A stretch of DNA of 64,000 bases from Rhodobiaceae bacterium (GCA_021404525.1 JAAWWE010000015.1:1-64000), one strand, 5' to 3'. Positions 45,613 through 54,850 are shown, counted from the first letter of the stretch. A program made the numbers and translations. Notes: generated from the sequence alone by a model not told the origin.

Positions 45613-46233
45613 TTAGGCAGCGATCGCTTTTTGGCAGGCGTCGCGCGCTTTCAAGCGGCTTAAATAGGCGGCCGTCTTGGGATACTTGTCTTCAAGGGGA
45701 TAGAGATGGCTCATGAGATCCAGGGAATATCCGGTCATGATGTCGGCGGCGGTGAATCCTGTTCCCACCAAAAACTCGCGATCAGCGAGTCGCTGCTCTA
45801 CTGCCTGAAGGGCCGCCTTGGCCTTCTTCTCTCCATCCGCGGCAATGGCGCCGACCTCTTCCTCCCCTTCGATAACAGCGTTCACCAGTTTCATGGTGCG
45901 CATGAAACCGAGGGGGCGTGACAGGGTGGCTTCGGCAAACCAGGACCATTGGAGATATTCCGCGCTCTCTGGCGTCCCTTTTTCAGGACGCAATCTGCCC
46001 TCGCCATAGCGGTCCAGAATGAACTCCAGCATGGCGCCGGACTCAAACATGGCGACATCACCATCGGTGAGGGCCGGAACTTTTCCCGCGGGGCTAATAG
46101 AGCGCCACTCCAAACTGTCTCTATAGGCAGATGAGAAATCGATGGGCACGATTTCAAAATCCAGGTCGAGCTCAAAACAAAGCCAGATAGGTCGAACCGA
46201 CCGTGTCCCGGCCACGTGATAGATCTTGAGCAT
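45613..46233 (-). CDS. Glutathione S-transferase family protein
   Basis: 206 residues. Thioredoxin-like N domain (MLKIYHVAGTRSVRPIW, then the SPAGKVPALTDGD and FESGAMLEFILDRYG cis-Pro/Ser region) and a helical C domain ending ADIMTGYSLDLMSHLYPLEDKYP. Ser in GTRSVR is the likely glutathione-activating residue (beta/phi-like class). Lies 63 bp below the TetR gene on the same strand, so it may share its transcript. Confidence 0.88.
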   Translation of the reverse strand: MLKIYHVAGTRSVRPIWLCFELDLDFEIVPIDFSSAYRDSLEWRSISPAGKVPALTDGDVAMFESGAMLEFILDRYGEGRLRPEKGTPESAEYLQWSWFAEATLSRPLGFMRTMKLVNAVIEGEEEVGAIAADGEKKAKAALQAVEQRLADREFLVGTGFTAADIMTGYSLDLMSHLYPLEDKYPKTAAYLSRLKARDACQKAIAA

Positions 46234-46296
46234 CTCCGTCCCTTTGGTTGGGTGCTTCGTGACTTTGCTCGGCTTTTTTTCTCTTACTTCTTGCGC

Positions 46297-46881
46297 TTAC
46301 TTTTTTCTGGGCCAATCGGCGAGCAATCGCTCTGCCGCATTTTTCGCATCCAGCGCAGGTTTTGACGCCCCTTGAATTTGCGCGAGCGCGATCGCTCCTT
46401 CTTTGAGAAGGGTCAGTTGCCGAGCAAGGAGCCGCGGCTTCTTAAAGCGCTCCAGCTCTGCAGCGGCTGCCACCATCTCAACGAAGGCCTGTTTCGCATC
46501 GGCGGCGGCCACATGCACCGGGTCTGTGGGATGAGGGAATTCGCCAGATGCCCGCACAAAAAGACAGCCGGAAAACTTCCCCAAGGGGGAGCGGTCCTCG
46601 AACCAAGCCTCCAGCGCGTCAAAAATCGCCAAAAGCCGCCCTTTCCCCTTTAATTTGGGATCGGCCAGCACGTCACGGAACCAGCCGTTCACCGCTTTTT
46701 CCCGTGCCTCCAAGACGCCCAGAATGAGCGCATTTTTCGAGGGAAAATGCCGGTAGAGGGTCATTTTTGCGAGGTTTCCCTCGCTCAGGATCCGTTCGAT
46801 CCCCACAGCATGAAACCCTTCAGCGTTAAAAAGCGTCTGGGCGGTCTCAATCAGGTCGTTGCGGCGCGAAGGACGCGGCAT
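46297..46881 (-). CDS. TetR-family transcriptional regulator (upstream of HPP and PPOX genes)
   Basis: 194 residues from ATG 46881 (GGAG 6 bp before; 10 more codons possible upstream). HTH: DLIETAQTLFNAEGFHAVGIERIL and GNLAKMTLYRHFPSKNAL. The C-terminal half has a Cys in GCLFVRASGEF, seen in several TetR repressors that sense electrophiles. Divergent from the HPP gene across 150 bp with two palindromes, its likely operators. Confidence 0.9.
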   Translation of the reverse strand: MPRPSRRNDLIETAQTLFNAEGFHAVGIERILSEGNLAKMTLYRHFPSKNALILGVLEAREKAVNGWFRDVLADPKLKGKGRLLAIFDALEAWFEDRSPLGKFSGCLFVRASGEFPHPTDPVHVAAADAKQAFVEMVAAAAELERFKKPRLLARQLTLLKEGAIALAQIQGASKPALDAKNAAERLLADWPRKK

Positions 46882-46911
46882 GGGGGAACTCCTTGGTGGC
46901 GAACGGCTCAA

Positions 46912-46926
46912 ACTGCCATAGGCAGT
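46912..46926. promoter_or_regulatory. Palindrome in the TetR/HPP intergenic region
   Basis: ACTGCC-ATA-GGCAGT, a perfect 15-bp inverted repeat, 30 bp before the tetR start. Candidate operator. Confidence 0.5.
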
Positions 46927-46947
46927 CTAGCCCGAAAACATTAAATG

Positions 46948-46961
46948 AGACCAAATGGTCT
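46948..46961. promoter_or_regulatory. Second palindrome, AGACC-N4-GGTCT type
   Basis: AGACC-AAAT-GGTCT at 46948-46961, an inverted repeat of the size and form bound by many TetR repressors, 66 bp from tetR and 70 bp from the HPP gene. Candidate operator for both directions. Confidence 0.55.
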
Positions 46962-47031
46962 TGTATGCTCAGTGCGAGTCTCCATATGCTCAGAAATTCG
47001 CAACGGACTCATTCTTTTGAAGAAGGCAGAT

Positions 47032-47559
47032 ATGGCTGAACGTCTCTTTCCTCTTTTTAGCACCCCCTATGACCGGCCGGACATGCGCCAGATCATGTTT
47101 GCCGGCCTTGGCGGCACGCTGGCCGTCGTGCTTTTGGGCATGACAGCGCATCTGTCGGGCAGTGCTCTGTTAATGGCCCCGCTTGGGGCCACGGCGGTCC
47201 TGGTCTTTGGCTTGGCCGACAGTCCGCTCTCCCGCCCGCGTCATGTGATTGGCGGCCATGCGCTTTCCATGTTTATCGGACTTTTATGTCTCTTTTTTAT
47301 CAGTAGTGTTGCTCCGGCATCCATTGTTCTGGCGACCACGCTGGCGGCTGGCCTTGGCACGGGCCTCGCCATCGCTCTGATGCTTGCGACCAGGACCGTG
47401 CACCCGCCTGCAGGGGCCAACCCCCTGCTGCTCTTGTTTTCCGGGGCGGGCTTTACAGATGCCGCGCTTTTGATCGCCCTGCCCGGTGTTTTCGGCGCTG
47501 TGCTGCTCTATCTTGTGGCCGTTCTGATCCGCAAAGCCCATCCCTCCCCGAAACACTGA
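47032..47559 (+). CDS. HPP-family integral membrane protein
   Basis: 175 residues with about four to five membrane helices and the name-giving motif in TRTVHPPAGANPLLLLF, plus APLGATAVLVFG. HPP proteins are reported as nitrite transporters in plant/cyanobacterial cases; the bacterial role is unsettled. ATG 47032 follows GAAGG; the upstream open frame lacks a start context. Forms a unit with the PPOX gene (16 bp gap), probably controlled by the divergent TetR. Confidence 0.87.
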   Translation: MAERLFPLFSTPYDRPDMRQIMFAGLGGTLAVVLLGMTAHLSGSALLMAPLGATAVLVFGLADSPLSRPRHVIGGHALSMFIGLLCLFFISSVAPASIVLATTLAAGLGTGLAIALMLATRTVHPPAGANPLLLLFSGAGFTDAALLIALPGVFGAVLLYLVAVLIRKAHPSPKH

Positions 47560-47575
47560 ACAGAAAATCAAACTC

Positions 47576-48115
47576 ATGGAACCTCGCGGCACCCCTCGCC
47601 TCACGCAAGACTTGGCTCAATTCATTGCCGAGCGCGATCACTTCTATTTTGCCTCTGCGTCTGCGAAAGGCGCGCCCTACCTCCAGCATCGTGGCGGTCC
47701 GCGCGGCTTTTTGAAGGTGCTGAGTGAAACCGAGCTCGGCTATGCGGACTTCGGGGGCAATCAGCAATATGTGACGCTTGGGAACCTGAAAGAGAACCCG
47801 GCTGCTTTCATCTTTCTGATCGACTATGTGAACCGGCGGCGGATCAAGCTCTGGGGTGAGGCGCGTGCTGTGGAGACCGACCCGGCCCTCACCCGCTCTC
47901 TGTCCCACCCGGATTACCGGGCCCGGGTCGAACGGGCGATCCTCTTTAGGGTGACCCGGTGGGACGTGAATTGCTCTGCCCATATCACGCCGCGCTATTC
48001 ACCGGATGTGTTGGAGCCTGCTTTCGACCGGCTGCAGAACCGGATCAAAGCGCTTGAAACCCAAGTCCGGGAGCTTGGCGGCGATCCGGGCGAATTTGAT
48101 CATGTCGGGGACTGA
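47576..48115 (+). CDS. Pyridoxamine 5'-phosphate oxidase-fold flavoprotein
   Basis: 179 residues of the split-barrel FMN-binding fold: DHFYFASASAKGAPYLQHRGG at the start, GGNQQYVTLGNLKENPAAFIFLIDY in the middle and RVTRWDVNCSAHITPRYS near the end, with a C-terminal helix. This subgroup is often annotated as a general stress or pyridoxamine oxidase-like protein; true PdxH activity is not implied. Second gene after HPP. Confidence 0.85.
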   Translation: MEPRGTPRLTQDLAQFIAERDHFYFASASAKGAPYLQHRGGPRGFLKVLSETELGYADFGGNQQYVTLGNLKENPAAFIFLIDYVNRRRIKLWGEARAVETDPALTRSLSHPDYRARVERAILFRVTRWDVNCSAHITPRYSPDVLEPAFDRLQNRIKALETQVRELGGDPGEFDHVGD

Positions 48116-48281
48116 GGCGATCAGCGAATCCTGTCTCTTTTCATGAGGGTTTCGTCGCTTGACGCGAGAACTTATCCGGCCCACATGTTAGGGGCATCAT
48201 CTTGTCGATCCTCGGCTTAAGCTCCGGTCGGATGATGCTATATCTCGCTGAAACCCATTTTGTTTTTAGGACCTATCCGCA

Positions 48282-48833
48282 ATGAGTAATCCCCCTGTTT
48301 GGCACGGCACGACCATTCTTTCTGTCCGTAAGGACGGTAAGGTTGTGGTCGCTGGCGACGGCCAGGTTTCCATGGGCGATACGGTCATCAAAAACAGTGC
48401 GCGGAAGGTGCGCCAACTTGCCGGCGGCACCGTGATTGGCGGTTTTGCGGGCGCCACCGCGGATGCCTTCACCCTGTTTGAGCGGCTGGAAGCCAAGCTT
48501 GAGCAATATCCAAACCAATTGCTGCGCGCCTGCGTTGAACTCGCCAAAGACTGGCGGACCGACCGCTATCTGCGAAAGCTGGAAGCGATGATGATTGTGG
48601 CGGACAAGGAAACAACATTGGTGCTCACCGGTACCGGTGATGTGCTGGAACCGGAACATGGGGTAACCGGCATCGGGTCCGGCGGCAATTATGCGCTTTC
48701 TGCCGCCCGCGCGCTTGTGGACATGGACATGAATGCGGAAGACATTGCGCGGAAAGCCATGGGCATTGCCGCCGACATTTGCGTTTACACCAATACATCC
48801 CTCACCGTTGAAACGCTGGACGCGGATGGCTAA
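48282..48833 (+). CDS. hslV: ATP-dependent protease subunit HslV
   Basis: Proteolytic core of the HslVU protease, a proteasome beta-like dodecamer. 183 residues; the N-terminal Thr nucleophile lies in [25 protein letters not shown] after 9-10 removed residues, with Lys in [32 protein letters not shown] gene sits between it and hslU. A CTTAAG-N17-TATATC pair at 48216-48244 could be its promoter; I see no good RpoH match. Confidence 0.98.
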   Translation: MSNPPVWHGTTILSVRKDGKVVVAGDGQVSMGDTVIKNSARKVRQLAGGTVIGGFAGATADAFTLFERLEAKLEQYPNQLLRACVELAKDWRTDRYLRKLEAMMIVADKETTLVLTGTGDVLEPEHGVTGIGSGGNYALSAARALVDMDMNAEDIARKAMGIAADICVYTNTSLTVETLDADG

Positions 48834-49341
48834 CGGGTTAAACGTCACTCCCTATCGGTTCATCCCTCTTGGCTATCATCATCTGTCTCTTTTGCGGCGG
48901 TGGTTCGACGAACCTAATGTGCGGCAATGGTATAGCGACCCATCGGGTCTTGAGGATATTGCCGATCATATCGAAGAGAGTGATGTGCACCCCTATCTGG
49001 TGATGTTTGGCCATATGCCGATTGCCTATCTGCAGTCATATGAAGTGGATGGTTCGCATCCCTATGCTGCGTCAGCGCGGGGCGCCATCGGCATTGATCA
49101 GTTTGTTGGGCCTGCTGGGTTTCTGCGCCAAGGCCATGGAAGCGCCTTCATTCGTGCCTATCTTAGAACTTGCGAAGCCGAGGGCGTCTCCCAGGTGATT
49201 GTTGATCCGAAACCAAACAATCTGCGCGCGATCCGCGCCTATCGGAAAGCCGGTTTTGAGGACTTATGCTATGACCGCAGCCCGGAAGAGGGTGCGGTCC
49301 TCCTATTGAGTGCTCACCTCCCAATGACGCGCGAACAATGA
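48826..49341 (+). CDS. GNAT acetyltransferase (AacA4-like) between hslV and hslU
   Basis: 171 residues. GNAT features: [25 protein letters not shown] start and acetyl-CoA-binding [19 protein letters not shown], then [23 protein letters not shown]. Resembles the aminoglycoside 6'-N-acetyltransferase/siderophore-type GNATs (Acetyltransf_8). The ATG at 48826 overlaps hslV by 8 bp. A GNAT is found at this spot in many alphaproteobacteria, so a link to HslVU function is possible but unproven; no evidence it gives drug resistance. Confidence 0.87.
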   Translation: MANGLNVTPYRFIPLGYHHLSLLRRWFDEPNVRQWYSDPSGLEDIADHIEESDVHPYLVMFGHMPIAYLQSYEVDGSHPYAASARGAIGIDQFVGPAGFLRQGHGSAFIRAYLRTCEAEGVSQVIVDPKPNNLRAIRAYRKAGFEDLCYDRSPEEGAVLLLSAHLPMTREQ

Positions 49342-49363
49342 CTTTAGTGAAAGAAGACTACTC

Positions 49364-50671
49364 ATGACTGCCTTTACCCCCCGCGAAATTGTGTCCGAGC
49401 TCGACCGTTACATTGTCGGCCAAGCAGACGCCAAACGGGCGGTTGCCATTGCGCTCCGCAACCGGTGGCGACGGCAGCAATTGGGGGATGATCTGCGCGA
49501 AGAGGTGCTGCCCAAAAACATCCTTATGATCGGACCCACCGGCGTCGGGAAGACCGAAATTTCACGGCGGCTCGCGAAGCTTGCGCAGGCTCCTTTCATC
49601 AAAGTCGAAGCGACCAAGTTTACCGAAGTCGGCTATGTGGGCCGCGATGTGGAGCAGATTGTGCGCGATCTGGTTGAAGCCTCCATCGGGCTTGTCCGCG
49701 AAACGAAGCGCAAGGAAGTGGAAGCTAAAGCCTATAGCGCCGCAGAAGAGCGGGTGCTCGACGCGCTGGTGGGGACAGAAGCGAGTGCCGCCACTCGGGA
49801 GTCCTTCCGAAAGAAGCTGCGCGCCGGCGAGATGGACGATAAGGAAATTGAGGTTCAGGTTGCCGACGCGAGCGGCGGCATGCCCAGCTTTGATATTCCC
49901 GGCATGCCCGGCCAACAGATGGGCATGATCAATCTCAGCGACATTATGGGCAAAGCGTTTGGCGAACGAACCAAACCGCGGCGCATGACGGTCAAAGACA
50001 GCTATGACCTTTTGATCGCGGAAGAATCTGACAAGCTGCTCGACGATGACCAGGTGAACGCGGATGCCATTCACAAGGTTGAGAATAGTGGCATTGTCTT
50101 TCTGGACGAAGTGGACAAGATCTGTGCCCGGTCAGACCGGCAGGGCGGGGATGTCAGCCGGGAAGGGGTCCAGCGGGACCTGCTGCCACTCATAGAGGGC
50201 ACGACCGTTGCCACAAAACATGGGCCGGTAAAGACCGATCATATCCTTTTCATCGCGTCCGGTGCGTTCCATCTCTCCAAACCCTCTGACCTGCTGCCAG
50301 AGCTGCAGGGTCGCTTGCCCATTCGCGTGGAACTGAAAGCGCTTACGCGGGATGATTTCCGCCGCATTCTAACGGAACCTGAAGCCAGCCTCATCAAACA
50401 ATATAAGGGCCTGATGGCGACCGAAGAGGTGACGCTGGAGATCACAGAAGACGGGATTGACGCGCTTGCTGACATTGCAGCTGATGTAAATGCAACGGTT
50501 GAGAATATCGGGGCCCGGCGGCTTCATACGATCATGGAGCGGGTGCTTGATGAGATCAGTTTCTCCGCGACCGACCGGTCGGGGGAAACGGTCACGGTCG
50601 ATGCGGATTACGTGAAAAAAGAGCTCACAGATCTCGCCAGCAATACGGATCTCTCCAAGTTCATTTTGTAG
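49364..50671 (+). CDS. hslU: ATP-dependent protease ATPase subunit HslU
   Basis: AAA+ unfoldase partner of HslV. 435 residues, matching the family. [31 protein letters not shown] start, Walker [11 protein letters not shown], the [18 protein letters not shown] motif, an I-domain (~110-240), Walker [12 protein letters not shown], and sensor 2 in [17 protein letters not shown]. The C terminus ends NTDLSKFIL, the tail that inserts into HslV. Confidence 0.98.
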   Translation: MTAFTPREIVSELDRYIVGQADAKRAVAIALRNRWRRQQLGDDLREEVLPKNILMIGPTGVGKTEISRRLAKLAQAPFIKVEATKFTEVGYVGRDVEQIVRDLVEASIGLVRETKRKEVEAKAYSAAEERVLDALVGTEASAATRESFRKKLRAGEMDDKEIEVQVADASGGMPSFDIPGMPGQQMGMINLSDIMGKAFGERTKPRRMTVKDSYDLLIAEESDKLLDDDQVNADAIHKVENSGIVFLDEVDKICARSDRQGGDVSREGVQRDLLPLIEGTTVATKHGPVKTDHILFIASGAFHLSKPSDLLPELQGRLPIRVELKALTRDDFRRILTEPEASLIKQYKGLMATEEVTLEITEDGIDALADIAADVNATVENIGARRLHTIMERVLDEISFSATDRSGETVTVDADYVKKELTDLASNTDLSKFIL

Positions 50672-50950
50672 GCCAACCGCTTTCTTATGGTTTCCCAAAC
50701 CTTAATGAAACTGCGCCCTGTTGCGGGTCCGTGACGGATATTCGCGATGGGCGAGTCCCGGGCCGCGTCGGACTTTGCGACGGACTCATTTGAGTAAGCG
50801 AAACCTTTCAGACCGTTTCATGTTGAGACAAGGACTGAATCCAGGTTCATCGATCGCCGGCCGCTCGGTAGATGCATATTGGGACTGAATTAGCGTGTTG
50901 AGAGGTGGTTTTGGCACGAATTCGCTCAGAGCGATTCGAAACCGAAACGA
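50672..50950. other. Gene-free region between convergent hslU and the XRE gene
   Basis: 279 bp without a reading frame of note. It holds three GANTC sites (50753, 50783, 50837) and a weak hairpin near 50765-50783 (CGTCG...CGACG). No terminator with a T-run is seen. An RNA gene cannot be excluded; nothing is recognised. Confidence 0.5.
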
Positions 50951-51316
50951 TTATCTCGCGCTGGACTCATCTTTCAGGAGCGCCAGCAGGCGGTCCAGGG
51001 CATCGCTGTTGAGCGTTCGGATATCGCGGGCAAGCCGGTTCGCTGCTTCTGTGGCCCTTGGGTCAAGGCCACCGGTTTCTACCGTCACCTTGGGATGAGA
51101 GAGGCGGGCCAACTCCACCAACTCCTCCGCATCGTCCCAGATCAGTCCCAAATGGCCGATAATCTTCTGAACCAGATGAAATCCGGGCCGGCCGCGGCGG
51201 CCATGTTCCAGCGCTGAAAGATAGGCCGCGCTCACACCCACAGCTTCAGCGAGTTTCGAGAGGCTTTCGCCTTTTTCCTCGCGCAGTTCGCGCAGCCTGA
51301 CGCCAAAAGGGGTCAT
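50951..51316 (-). CDS. XRE-family DNA-binding regulator
   Basis: 121 residues with an N-terminal Cro/C1-type HTH (FGVRLRELREEKGESLSKLAEAVGVSAAYLSALEHGRRGRP) and a C-terminal helical region. Overlaps the smr gene by 4 bp (ATGA), so they are translated together; the partnership suggests a regulatory or DNA-repair link but is unexplained. Convergent with hslU. Confidence 0.9.
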   Translation of the reverse strand: MTPFGVRLRELREEKGESLSKLAEAVGVSAAYLSALEHGRRGRPGFHLVQKIIGHLGLIWDDAEELVELARLSHPKVTVETGGLDPRATEAANRLARDIRTLNSDALDRLLALLKDESSAR

Positions 51317-51948
51317 CGGTGGCGCCTCAACCAGAGATAAAGCGCACCCCCGCCGCCATGTTTTGGATGGGCCGGCTGAAAACCGGCCACATGGGTGCGG
51401 AATTGCGGTTCGTTCAGCCAGCGCGGTACCATGTCTCTCAGCACCGACCGGCGTTCAGGGTCGGCGTGAAAATCCCGCCCGTGGAGTAGGTGTCCCTGGG
51501 CGCCTTTTCCGGTAATCACCAGAACGAGCCGTTTTCCCTGGGCGCGGGCATCGATGATAAAGCGCAAAAGCGTTGGTTCGGCCGAGTGCCGGGTAGCTCC
51601 ATGCAAATCGAGGCGGGCATCGGGCGTTAACTGCCCCCGAACCAGGCGTTTGGCGGTGCGGTTGTCCAATGCGTTGAGTGGCGGCGCTGTAGGACCTCGT
51701 TTCAGGGGTGGGGCCTGATGTGTCATGGGCGCTGCAGGGCGCTTTACTTGTTTCGTTAGTGGAACGTTCTTTTGCGGTGGGTCAGCAGCTGTTTCTGGCT
51801 GATCGGCTGCCTCTGCTTTTCGTCCAGGGCGGGGCGTCGCATCTTCGGTCACCTTACGCCAGAGCGAAGCTTCGTCCCGGGTTAAGGTTCTTCTGCGTTT
51901 GCGGTCATACCCGGTAGGGGGGGAGAAATCGGTCGGTTTCCGTGCCAC
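51313..51948 (-). CDS. Smr-domain protein
   Basis: 211 residues. An N-terminal ~95-residue basic, Pro/Thr-rich part, then the Smr (MutS2 C-terminal type) endonuclease domain with LDLHGATRHSAEPTLLRFIIDAR, LVLVITGKGAQG (the Gly-Lys-Gly loop) and HGGGGALYLWLRRHR. Smr domains nick DNA or cut mRNA. Sits in the conserved timA-mltA-smr run, 5 bp after mltA. Confidence 0.92.
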   Translation of the reverse strand: MARKPTDFSPPTGYDRKRRRTLTRDEASLWRKVTEDATPRPGRKAEAADQPETAADPPQKNVPLTKQVKRPAAPMTHQAPPLKRGPTAPPLNALDNRTAKRLVRGQLTPDARLDLHGATRHSAEPTLLRFIIDARAQGKRLVLVITGKGAQGHLLHGRDFHADPERRSVLRDMVPRWLNEPQFRTHVAGFQPAHPKHGGGGALYLWLRRHR

Positions 51949-51953
51949 CGGCC

Positions 51954-53279
51954 CTACCTCTGTTTGCCGGCCAAAGCCGTTTGTTTTGCGGCTAACGCCG
52001 TTGGCAAGAGCACCCAGAAACGACCATCCGCTTTCATCTCCCCGGCCTTATCGCCTGCGCCGGCACCTGAGCCCCAGAAATAATCGCCGCGCACAGCGCC
52101 GCGAATGGCCGAGCCCGTGTCCTGAGCCACCATCAATTTCTGGGTTGGGTCTGTGTCGCCCGGCAAAACGGCCTCAAACCAGATGGGCGCGCCCAGCGCG
52201 TGGGTCCGCCGATCGACCGCGAGACTGCGCCCCGGCGAGAGGGCAACACCGCCAGCGCCGACGGGTCCAAGGCCCGGGTCGCTTACATTTCGGCGGGTGA
52301 AAAAGACATAGGACTGGTTCGCTTCCAGGATGGATTGCATTTCATCCGGATTTGCTGCCAGCCAATCCCGGATGCTCGCCATGGAGACCGTTTCGCGGGA
52401 TAATGCGCCGCGCTCGATCAAAACCTTGCCGATAGCGGTATAGGGGCGGCCATTTTTTTCGGCAAACCCCACACGTGCCACAGAACCGTCTGGCAGGGAA
52501 AGCCGCGCAGAGCCTTGGATATGGGTGAAAAAGGCATCGACCGGGTCCTTCACCCACGCTACCGCAAGGCCGCCCGGATCAAGTGCGCCGCGATTGATCG
52601 CAGCTCGGTCGGGATAGGGCACAAACCGTCCGCCTTCCAAACGGCCCCGAATTGTCTCACCTTTGAGGCCAGGATCGAATTCGCCCAGATCGAGTCTTTG
52701 CAGGTCGGCGGGTTTCGCCAGGAGCGGTGTCTGATAGGGGCCTTCCCGGGTGAGGCTCGCCTCAATTTCCGGTTCGTAATAGCCCGTCATGAGACCGTTC
52801 GGTCCATTTTCGGCATTCACGGCGAAAGCCTGGAACCCTTGTTCAAAGAAATGGCGCGGGTCAGCAGCAGTGGCAGCCGAAAGGGCCTCCCGGCAGATGG
52901 GTTGCCAATCCCCCACGGTGCCATAATTGATGGCGTCCCCGGTTTTGGCATCGAGCGCCCTTGAGGGGCTTGCTGCAAGGATACGGTCGCACGACCTGCG
53001 GAACGCGCCGAGGGCTGCCCCCAGGTCATCATCTGCCCAGCCGGGTAGGGCTTCAAAGGGGGCATTTGTCAGAGTAGGGCCTGAGGCGTCACTCACCGGA
53101 TCCTCCGCTGGTACATCCGGGTCCGTGCAGGCTGCAAGGCCCAGAAACAAGCCGATAATGAGCGTGGAAAATAGGTATTTCGCGGTAGGGCCTGACGTGG
53201 TTCCTGGCGTAGACCCGCCCGCATTTGCTGTCGGCAGAGAGACTGATCGCGCTGACGAGGGGGGGCCATTCAAGGTCAC
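51954..53279 (-). CDS. mltA: Membrane-bound lytic murein transglycosylase A
   Basis: Cuts peptidoglycan glycan strands to 1,6-anhydro products at the outer membrane. 441 residues including a signal peptide with lipobox (LGLAAC) preceded by ~35 residues; start GTG 53279 is uncertain because the ATG-less N terminus has no clear Shine-Dalgarno. Motifs: LMTGYYEPEIEAS, the HIQGSARLSLPDGS, then the C-terminal 3D domain with GGVALSPGRSLAVDRR and VAQDTGSAIRGAVRGDYFWGSG. Confidence 0.93.
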   Translation of the reverse strand: MTLNGPPSSARSVSLPTANAGGSTPGTTSGPTAKYLFSTLIIGLFLGLAACTDPDVPAEDPVSDASGPTLTNAPFEALPGWADDDLGAALGAFRRSCDRILAASPSRALDAKTGDAINYGTVGDWQPICREALSAATAADPRHFFEQGFQAFAVNAENGPNGLMTGYYEPEIEASLTREGPYQTPLLAKPADLQRLDLGEFDPGLKGETIRGRLEGGRFVPYPDRAAINRGALDPGGLAVAWVKDPVDAFFTHIQGSARLSLPDGSVARVGFAEKNGRPYTAIGKVLIERGALSRETVSMASIRDWLAANPDEMQSILEANQSYVFFTRRNVSDPGLGPVGAGGVALSPGRSLAVDRRTHALGAPIWFEAVLPGDTDPTQKLMVAQDTGSAIRGAVRGDYFWGSGAGAGDKAGEMKADGRFWVLLPTALAAKQTALAGKQR

Positions 53280-53294
53280 GAAACCCGCGACCGA

Positions 53295-53993
53295 TTACGC
53301 GCCGCCCGTGGCGACCAGATGCCAGTTGGGATCGCGACTGGTGATATCACGCTCGAATGTCCAGACATCGACGACTTCACGTACTGTGACGGGGTCGCCT
53401 TCGATGACCACCCCGTCCTCATTTTTGGTCGACGAGGTTTGCTCACTCACGAATTTCACCGTGATGAGGGATTGATTGCCGTTCACCAGAGCCTTGGCGA
53501 ATTCCGCTGATTTAAGGCCGATAAAGCTCATTTCGATGGTTTCGCCCCGCTTTTCGCGGGCATCAATCGCCCCACTGAAGCTTTCAAAAACTTCACCGGC
53601 CAAAAGAGGCTGCAAGGTACTACGATCACCGGCGGCAAAGGCTGTGACGATCATCTCGTAGGCGAGTTTGGCACCGCCGAGGAATTCATCGCCGTCAAAA
53701 CGACGGTCGGCCAGGGTGAGTTCTGTTAATTGCTGCTCGATCTCAGAGCCGGGTTCGACGCCGCGGATCGTCCGTGGAGCAGGTTCAGGCGCAGCATCTT
53801 GCGGCGCGCGCGAACCTGGCAGGTTAATCACATTGTCTTTGTCATTGTCCTGAGACTGCTCATGGGCGGCATAGGGGTCGAAGGGTCGCCGCTCTTCGCC
53901 AGTGCGGCGCCCAAGGACGCTGCGCAGTTTCAGGAAGACGACGACAGCGACCACCAGAAGGATCAGATTGATAATGCTAAAGTCGCTGCTCAT
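53295..53993 (-). CDS. Tim44/TimA-family protein
   Basis: 232 residues. One N-terminal membrane helix (IINLILLVVAVVVFLKL), a charged linker, and a C-terminal Tim44-like NTF2-fold domain (LGGAKLAYEMIVTAFAAGD...). The alphaproteobacterial TimA is related to mitochondrial Tim44; its bacterial role is not clear, though it is an inner-membrane protein. ATG 53993 chosen because it opens the membrane helix; 38 more codons are open upstream. Directly followed by mltA. Confidence 0.9.
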   Translation of the reverse strand: MSSDFSIINLILLVVAVVVFLKLRSVLGRRTGEERRPFDPYAAHEQSQDNDKDNVINLPGSRAPQDAAPEPAPRTIRGVEPGSEIEQQLTELTLADRRFDGDEFLGGAKLAYEMIVTAFAAGDRSTLQPLLAGEVFESFSGAIDAREKRGETIEMSFIGLKSAEFAKALVNGNQSLITVKFVSEQTSSTKNEDGVVIEGDPVTVREVVDVWTFERDITSRDPNWHLVATGGA

Positions 53994-54292
53994 AAAACGA
54001 ATGCTACCTGTCATTGGGGTCAGCTGCCGGCATCCAATCGTCTGTGATTGCTGGCGGACCCGCAAGGGGTGAGCGCGCCCTCTGTGCATCAAGACAGTTT
54101 GAAACAAACCGGGGAACGCTTATCTGTTGAGGGTAATCTAGGGCATATGGTGGTCTATTGCCACTTATTGCCCCGATGAACGGCTTGTTTTGTTTGAAAT
54201 CAACGGAACCGGTCTAATCTTATGTTTTCTGTCTGGTCTTCTTTTGGCTGGTAAACGGCCTTCCGCCGCCCAGACTTGCCTGAAGGACGCGC
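53994..54292. other. Divergent promoter region timA/fxsA
   Basis: 299 bp with the promoters of two divergent genes. A short dyad GTTTG-AAA-CAAAC (54097-54109) is seen; otherwise no motif is recognised. Confidence 0.5.
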
Positions 54293-54850
54293 ATGCCCTT
54301 TGTTTTTCTCGCTTTTGTCCTTGTCCCCATTGCGGAGATCGCGGTCTTCATTGAGGTCGGTGGCATAATTGGTCTCTGGCCCACTTTGGGGATTGTCATC
54401 CTGACCGCCCTCCTCGGCACAAGCCTATTACGCGCTCAAGGGCTCGCGGCGTTTGGCCGGGCTCAATCAGCCATGAGTGAAGGGCGCCTTCCGGTTGAGG
54501 AAGTGGTGCATGGCTTCTGCCTGGTGATTGCCGGCGCCCTACTTTTGACACCCGGGTTTCTTACTGACATTGCGGGTTTTTTGCTTTTTGTGCATCCGGT
54601 GCGGCTGATGTTGGCGCGGGCCGCTATGAAATGGTTTGCCAAAAACGGCACCGTTCACATGCACACCAATGCGGGGTTTGGTCAGCCCCGGCCGGGCAGC
54701 GATCCCTACAGGCAGAGGCGCGATGAGACGATTGTCGAGGGACAAGCGGAGGAGGTGCCTGCCCATCCTCCCACAGCTGATAATGATGATGCGCCAGACG
54801 ATGGGTCTCCCAAGGGCGCCGGGCGATGGGTGCCGCCCAAAGACTCCTGA
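54293..54850 (+). CDS. fxsA: FxsA-family membrane protein
   Basis: 185 residues. FxsA domain with four membrane helices in ~1-130 (MPFVFLAFVLVPIAEIAVFIEVGG, GLWPTLGIVILTALLG, LLLTPGFLTDIAGFLLFV) followed by a soluble Pro/Asp-rich tail. E. coli FxsA modulates phage T7 exclusion by F plasmids; the general role is unknown. GAAGGA lies just before the ATG. Common neighbour of secB in alphaproteobacteria. Confidence 0.9.
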   Translation: MPFVFLAFVLVPIAEIAVFIEVGGIIGLWPTLGIVILTALLGTSLLRAQGLAAFGRAQSAMSEGRLPVEEVVHGFCLVIAGALLLTPGFLTDIAGFLLFVHPVRLMLARAAMKWFAKNGTVHMHTNAGFGQPRPGSDPYRQRRDETIVEGQAEEVPAHPPTADNDDAPDDGSPKGAGRWVPPKDS

